A stretch of 64,000 nt of DNA from Nyssa sinensis (lineage: Eukaryota; Streptophyta; Magnoliopsida; Cornales; Nyssaceae): positions 48,095,679 to 48,159,678 of the forward strand of contig CM018047.1 in NCBI GenBank assembly GCA_008638375.1, in the 5' to 3' direction. The notes under the pieces were generated by a model. That model was not told the DNA's origin. It searched no databases and saw only the letters and a program-made list of their open reading frames with translations. How positions within the stretch are numbered: the first letter of the stretch is position 1; the number at the start of each line of letters is the position of its first letter. Shown here piece by piece: positions 58,610-64,000 of the stretch. The position numbers and the translations under genes were made by a program.

Positions 58610-61011
58610 ATGGCCAAAAGCTCCTTCAAGATGGAACACCCTCTCGGTTCGTTGTTATTCTCACATGGTTTTTATTTTATTTGTAATATAAATAATCTGT
58701 TGCCCTTTTCTTTTGGGTGGTTTTATGGCATCTGTGTCGGTGATATTGACGAACCATTTATTTACTATTGTGGAATCGTTGATTAATTGTCGAAATCTTT
58801 TGATTTTGTTTTTATGATCATAGTCTCAAAGAATTCACGATTTTTTTTAATTATTTTTGTGTATATATTTCTATTGGAATTGCCATTTGTGGTTCGTATT
58901 CTAATTCAGCGGTGCACGTGATTCCTCGTTTGGTTGCTGAGGAACTGGGGGAAATAAAAAAGATCGAATTTTTTTTCCATCTTCCCCAAGGTCAGTTCTC
59001 TCAGCATCCTACTATAAGGCAATGGACTTTTATGTTCATTTGCATGTGTTTTTGTGAAAAAAAAGGAAGAAGTTTTGAAATCCCTAAACATGGATGTCTT
59101 CGGAGTGAATCAACAATATGGGAATTTCCCTTAAATCAAACCCTAATTATCGTAGTATGTGGACTAAAATAACATTGTGGGAGTTTCTGCAAAGGGTTTT
59201 TGTGAAATACTTAACTTAAATTTTGATTATCTCGACATATTAAACTTCCTCCCCTTGTTGCTTTTTTTCTCATCTGGTCATTGAATAGTGTTCTATTTGG
59301 GTTAGCGCCATCCAATGTTCCCCAAAAGTCTGTTATTGTGAATTTAAAGTATTCCTGTTTGTAATATTTTAAGGCTTTTACAGTGCTCTTTATTAGTGGG
59401 AGCCTGATTATGGTGGTAATGGCACTTTCCAATGAGCAAACATGAAGTATAACTATCCTGGGTAAATTACCCTTTTCACTCCTTTAGTTTACCTTGAATT
59501 TTACTTTAATCCCTATTGTTTTAATTTTTGCAATGTCAACCTCTAATTTTAGCCCATTTTCAATCTCATCCTTTCATCCCAATCAGCTGTTAATTGTAAA
59601 CAGAAAATACACATGCACGTCACATGTTCTTTTAATGGAACAAATATTAAATTTGTAGCTGATTTTGAAGCTCTTGTTTATTTTGCCCTTTCCTTATCTT
59701 TTCCTTTATTTTTTTCAATTTCTTTTCCTCTCTTTTCTTTTCTTTCTTTTCGATTTCCTTTTCCTTTCTTTTCCCTCCGCTTCTTTCTCTTTCCTTCTTG
59801 TTTATTTTTCCTTTCCTTTCCTTTCCTTTCCCTTTTTATTATCTTTTCTTTCCCTTACTTTTTTTTTCCTTCTCCCTTCTTGGCTGGTTGAGACCCGTCC
59901 AACCTAGTTGAAACCGACTACTGTCTATTTCACACCTTGTGAACATGTGACATTGGGGGAGGTTGAGGGTTCAATTCCCCTTGAGAGGAAAAAGTGTTTG
60001 TGTGTGTGTGTGTGACTTACCTATCAATTTTTATTTATTTCTTTATATCTGAACATACATACCATATGTGAAGGCATATTCATTATATTGTTTTTTAATT
60101 TGATCACACACTACGCCCACTAGTGTCTATGTCACACTGTTAATATAGTCATGGTAAGAAGTCTTAGTAATTTATGATCTGGATTGGAGTTATCTTAATA
60201 TATACTATGTTGGTTATGTTTCAAATGGGAAACATAACCAAATGGGCTGTGTGCCATATATACGTATAGAAGCTATATATACATATAGAAAGACGATGTT
60301 TATGCTTTATATACATATATGTCAAAGATATCAAATGGGTTTTGTTGCTTTTTTGAAGATGGAAAACGGCGGAGTGCAGAGGCGCGTGTGATGTATATAT
60401 TGTATATATGTATGTAGTGTTGGGGCGGGGGTGTACAGAGAGAGAGGGGGAGGCCGACAGTGAGGCTCTGTGTCAGAGAGAATGACCTGAAAGTTCTAGA
60501 GAGTCTTGAAAATGTTCAGTCTTTCTTCTTGAATTTGTTGGCGAGTCATTGTAATTTAATTGACTTTTCTAGTAATTTATTGCTTAGTTTTTTTTTTATT
60601 GAAAAATACTTATCATTTTGCAGTGAGAAAGATGTCATTTGAGAACAAACTAATTATATCAATTGCATGTGTCAATCCGAATGATCTTTTCTGCAGGTGC
60701 TTGTTCATTAGCCACTCCTAAATATCTCTTCATGTTTTTGGAAAATTTTAGTTTTAATTTAATATAATTCAACGAGACCCGGATTGTTGGGTGCTGTTGA
60801 AGTACTTTGACATGTTGATTTTACACCCAACTCTTTATTTTTTTTCGAAATTTAAATCCCTTCTCTATATACCTGGCATTTGCTTCTGCAAACATAAACC
60901 TAATTGATAGTTGTCATCCATTTGTGTATATGTTATATGTACATGTGTGCATATATATATATATATATGCATTAATCTGAAAATGAAAACAGGACATATA
61001 TATATATCTAT

Positions 61012-61053
<42 letters not shown>

Positions 61054-62013
61054 GCAAGAAGGCAGAAGCCTGTAGAGAGTTGCGAGATGGGACTTCAAAT
61101 TTGCTGTTTTGCCATTTAAAAAAGATGTGACATGCATGTGGCTATTTTCCATTCACAAAAAAAGAATAATTGGGATAGAAGGATGAAATTGAAAGAGGCT
61201 AAAACTTAGGCATTGACATTGCAAAATTTGAAACTATAGGGACTAAAATGAAATTTGAAGTAAACTACAGAGATGAAAAATATAATTTACCCAACTATCT
61301 TTATTGTCGACCTTTAAAGCTTATTTGTTTGATTGATGAATGCGTCGAAAGTTTTGCTTTTGATGGCATTCGTTGTTTGAGGTAAGAGGGGAAAAAGGTT
61401 TAGTTTTCTTTCCCATTGATTTTCTTATTATTCTTTTGAGCTCAAACCCTATGAGTCATTGCAGGGCTTTGAGAATAAAATTGAATTATCATTTTATTTA
61501 CTACTAATTAATTTTTTTTTGTTGGAAAGAAGAAAAGAAAATCTAAATTGGGCAACAGGTTTCATTGGCACAAGAGAAATTAACCTAGTTCCTTTTTTTT
61601 TTTTGAAGTAAATGATATATTTAAAGCGTATGTCTTTTGCCAAATTTATCAGCTGACTTGGCTTTGAACCAATTTGAAGAATTTAAAACATTTGAGAATT
61701 TGTTTCTTTCTTTCTGATGTACATTTTTTCACAGAAGTTTCTTTGCCTATAAGAGTAGCCCCCTCTTCTTTTCTATTTATGTTAGAAATTTGTTTTTCTC
61801 ATCTTTTGCATGCCAGAAAGGAGGCAGGCAGAAGCTGCTCGTATCAGAGAGAAGTATCCAGACAGAATACCAGTAAGTTAATTCTATTTGTGGTGCGTGT
61901 GTGCTTTACTGTATATTATTCTTGAGGTTAGGTTTTAACATAACTGATCCTGTGGTGTAGGTGATTGTAGAAAGGGCTGAAAAGAGTGAGATTGCTGACA
62001 TTGATAAGAAAAA
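58610..62013 (+). CDS. ATG8: Autophagy-related protein 8 (ubiquitin-like), first three coding exons
   Basis: Exons 58610-58646, 61817-61872 and 61961-62013 encode MAKSSFKMEHPLE, RRQAEAARIREKYPDRIP and VIVERAEKSEIADIDKKK with matching phases (37, 56 and 53 nt). The remaining exons, starting with the YLVPADLTVGQ-type block, lie beyond base 64000, so about 49 of roughly 120 residues are seen. ATG8 is conjugated to phosphatidylethanolamine through its C-terminal glycine and drives phagophore expansion and cargo binding. The MAKSSFK start and EHPLERRQAEAARIREKYPDR identify a plant clade I member rather than the short ATG8h/i type. SEIADIDKKK replaces the more usual SDIP-x-IDKKK. Intron 1 (3.2 kb) contains a Mutator-type element. 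Confidence 0.93.
59460..61292. mobile_element. Non-autonomous Mutator-type element (1833 bp) in ATG8 intron 1
   Basis: Left GGGTAAATTACCCTTTTCAC and reverse-complemented right GGGTAAATTATATTTTTCAT; the arms match for about 130 bp and share TTTTGCAATGTCAA and TTTCAAT-TCATCCTT. The flanks are AACTATCCT (59451-59459) and AACTATCTT (61293-61301), a 9-bp duplication with one mismatch. The interior has a long pyrimidine tract (59690-59880), a SINE-like relic (59930-60040) and a (GA)n tract (61013-61050). No transposase. Confidence 0.85.
59930..60045 (+). repeat. SINE-like repeat with B-box motif, copy 1
   Basis: GAGGTTGAGGGTTCAATTCC (B-box-like) followed by a (GT)n stretch and GACTTACCTAT. The same order is found at 63655-63722 (GAGGTTGAGCGTTCAAGTCC ... 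TCTTACCTAT). This copy is nested in the element at 59460-61292. Confidence 0.5.
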
Positions 62014-63008
62014 GTTAGTTGTCTCCCTGCTTTTGCAATCTCTCATATCTCTAACATTTAGATTGAAATTGGGATTTTCTTGGCATTTTGTTAGCTATTG
62101 ACAACCCTTTTTCAACAATATAATTTTGCTTCTACATTTATCATGTATGTTCTAGACATACTAAATGCTTCATCATTAGCGCCACCTTGTGATGCAAGTT
62201 TCCTTGGATGATAATGCAATATCATTTTCTTTAATGATAAGCATATTTGCAATATCATCTTATCTTGAGGTGAATCATTTGCATGGTGCTTTTCATGGTT
62301 GCTCGAATATTCTTTCAGTGTTTTTTTTTTTGCAGTGTAGGAATTGAATGAACTTATGCTATTAAGTACTATTTGCTTAAAATTATAGGAATTGAAAAGT
62401 TCTACTTGTAGAGAGGATTCCAAAAAAATGTTAATCGAGTTCTTCTGGTTATTTTTCTATTATTCTTCTAAAATTTAGTTACTTGTTATTCAAGAGTTTT
62501 GAAGTTCCAAATTTAACCCATTTTATTGGCAACAACATAAAGAACATTGCCTCTCTCATACAGACATTTAATAGATTTATCTTGTTTTTCAAGTCTATAC
62601 TTTTTAATTATGTCAACCCTTTTATTGTTGTAACATTGTATTCTTCCAAAAGCACTTATGCTACTTGTTCATAGTAATAGAGGTCAAGTTTTATTTTTTG
62701 AGAGAAGGGGGGTGTGGTGGGGTGGAGGAAGATCTAAGGTGGGCTTAGGAGCAAGCATGCAAGATTCTGAACTCTCTTGGTGAAAATGATCATACACATT
62801 TTAATTTGTATGGAGAATATATTTAAGCTGATTGTGGATGTGTCATTTCTTGCATTTTCTTCTACCCACCTCAGTATCTCATTTATTACTCATTTTATTG
62901 TCATAGATTTCTTTCCGAGGACTCCTATGATTTTTGTTGGCAGATAGATAGACAAATATCAGAATCTACATGTGAGATGCAACCATATATATGCTTTTGT
63001 GGCTGTGA

Positions 63009-63211
63009 GCTTGTACCATATATAAGTTTGAGTTTGGGTGCGTGTTTAACTGAAACAACTATAAAGTTGTATATGTTATTGTTAGCATGTGTTTGACCAT
63101 CATTGTCATTAAGCGTGTACTATATATAAGTTTGATGGGTGTGTTTTTAACTGACAGAACTATAGAGTTGTATATGTTATTGTTAGCATGTGTTTGACCA
63201 TCATTATCATT
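63009..63211. repeat. Tandem duplication of about 104 bp
   Basis: 63009-63112 and 63113-63211 share CATATATAAGTTTGA-type, GTTGTATATGTTATTGTTAG and CATGTGTTTGACCATCATT in order, with small indels in the middle. Confidence 0.8.
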
Positions 63212-63639
63212 GTGAATGATAAAATAATGAAATAGGTGACTTAGCACATCTACTTCAGAGAAACTGCCATTACACCTGTTCTTTTGCATGTCAAAATCAA
63301 GCCTTAGGAAGGTATTTAATTGGGTATGTTTGTTATGAGTTTATCTTTTTGTTCACTGTCTCTTTTGGTTTCAGTTTTTTAGGAATTTTCTGTATCTCCT
63401 CTTTTGGTCTACACTTTGTGCACAATCCTAATGAATGAGAATTATTGTCATTCCTGGCTTGCCTTGATTCTCTTAAAAACTATGGCATTCTTCCTTTCCA
63501 AATTTGAGAATATAGTTACTTGGTCTACGTGGTCCTTTCTTTTGTAAGTGATATTTCCAGCCTATTTGTTTAATGTTCCTGAACGGATGTTTCAATGCCT
63601 CTGACTCGGTATTCTTTAAAAAATAGAGGAATCAAAACC

Positions 63640-63735
63640 AAGTTGATACGGATCAACCCAAAGAGGAGGTTGAGCGTTCAAGTCCCAATTGGGACATAGT
63701 GGGTGTGTCTCTTACCTATAAAAAGAAAAGAAAAG
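63640..63735 (+). repeat. SINE-like repeat with B-box motif, copy 2
   Basis: GAGGTTGAGCGTTCAAGTCC followed by GGGTGTGTCTCTTACCTAT and an A/G-rich tail (AAAAAGAAAAGAAAAG), as in a tRNA-derived retroposon with a 3' tail. Related to 59930-60045. Confidence 0.5.
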
Positions 63736-64000
63736 AAAGACACGACTTTCACCAGATTGGTTGTGGCTGCATGGAATTGCTCAACTCTCTCTAATGTTAA
63801 AGATTTTATGCTTCAAATTATCAATCATGTCAACTGAACTATCTTATAACTCTTATTTATTTATTTTAAAGAAGTATGCACACATGTAGTTTGATTTTTT
63901 TACTTAGAAGCCAAGTATTAATTCTGAATATATACGTACTTGTTTTTGTAATATGAATATTGCAATGGTCTGGTAAGTGGTGATTGGATTTAGTGTTATT

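Larger units (their letters stand above)
62014..64000 (+). other. ATG8 intron 3 to the window edge
   Basis: After the donor GTTAGT at 62014 no exon continuing the ATG8 frame appears, so the intron is at least 2 kb. It holds a 104-bp tandem duplication (63009-63211) and a SINE-like repeat (63640-63735). Confidence 0.6.

Noticed and set aside
59613..59907. Two overlapping Phe/Leu/Ser-rich frames
   Set aside because: They translate a pyrimidine tract (CTTTCC repeats) inside the Mutator-type element; no signal of selection on codons.
1..64000. CRISPR array, operon, plastid or mitochondrial insert, rRNA cluster
   Set aside because: No regularly spaced repeats, no polycistronic gene packing and no organelle or ribosomal gene sequence recognised on either strand.

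Overview
This is nuclear DNA of a flowering plant, almost certainly a eudicot. The genes have many short exons with GT-AG introns up to several kb, the spacers are AT-rich, and all the recognisable proteins are plant families (a plant RRP6-like/EXD2-like nuclease, a plant DHHC S-acyltransferase, a plant GT31 galactosyltransferase, a clade I ATG8). The species cannot be named from the sequence. There is no operon, CRISPR array, rRNA gene or intact tRNA gene.

Layout. 1-12922 (minus): ten exons of a cytoplasmic/membrane-anchored RRP6-like 3 exonuclease whose 3' end lies left of the window; its introns hold LINE fragments, SINE-like repeats and a 1281-bp Mutator-type element. 12923-15292: spacer with a Harbinger-type MITE. 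15293-17093 (plus): a complete five-exon DHHC protein S-acyltransferase. 17094-33230: a 16-kb gene-poor stretch with a palindrome cluster, an LTR-like block holding three spliced exons of an unrecognised gene fragment, and a 3.6-kb direct tandem duplication (24970-32204) that carries three MITEs in each copy. 33622-39305 (plus): a complete eleven-exon beta-1,3-galactosyltransferase (GT31). 39306-58240: a repeat-rich spacer with two exon-like remnants, four MITEs, a LINE RNase H relic, a degenerate Au-type SINE, and a full-length decayed Mutator-like transposon (51182-56994) with terminal inverted repeats, an exact 9-bp target duplication and a transposase gene broken by several stops. 58610 to the right edge (plus): the first three coding exons of ATG8, with a 1833-bp Mutator-type element in intron 1.

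How the parts relate. The four host genes are unrelated housekeeping functions (RNA/DNA end processing, protein palmitoylation, Golgi glycosylation, autophagy) and do not form a pathway. The structure of the window is set by transposons. At least five elements share a terminus close to GGG(A)TTAATTAYAC and several have 9-10 bp target duplications, so one Mutator-like superfamily has repeatedly landed in introns and spacers here. I did not find a convincing new biological system. The most useful observations are the decayed autonomous MULE with its apparent non-autonomous relatives, the dated tandem duplication, and the EXD2-like architecture of the RRP6L3 protein.
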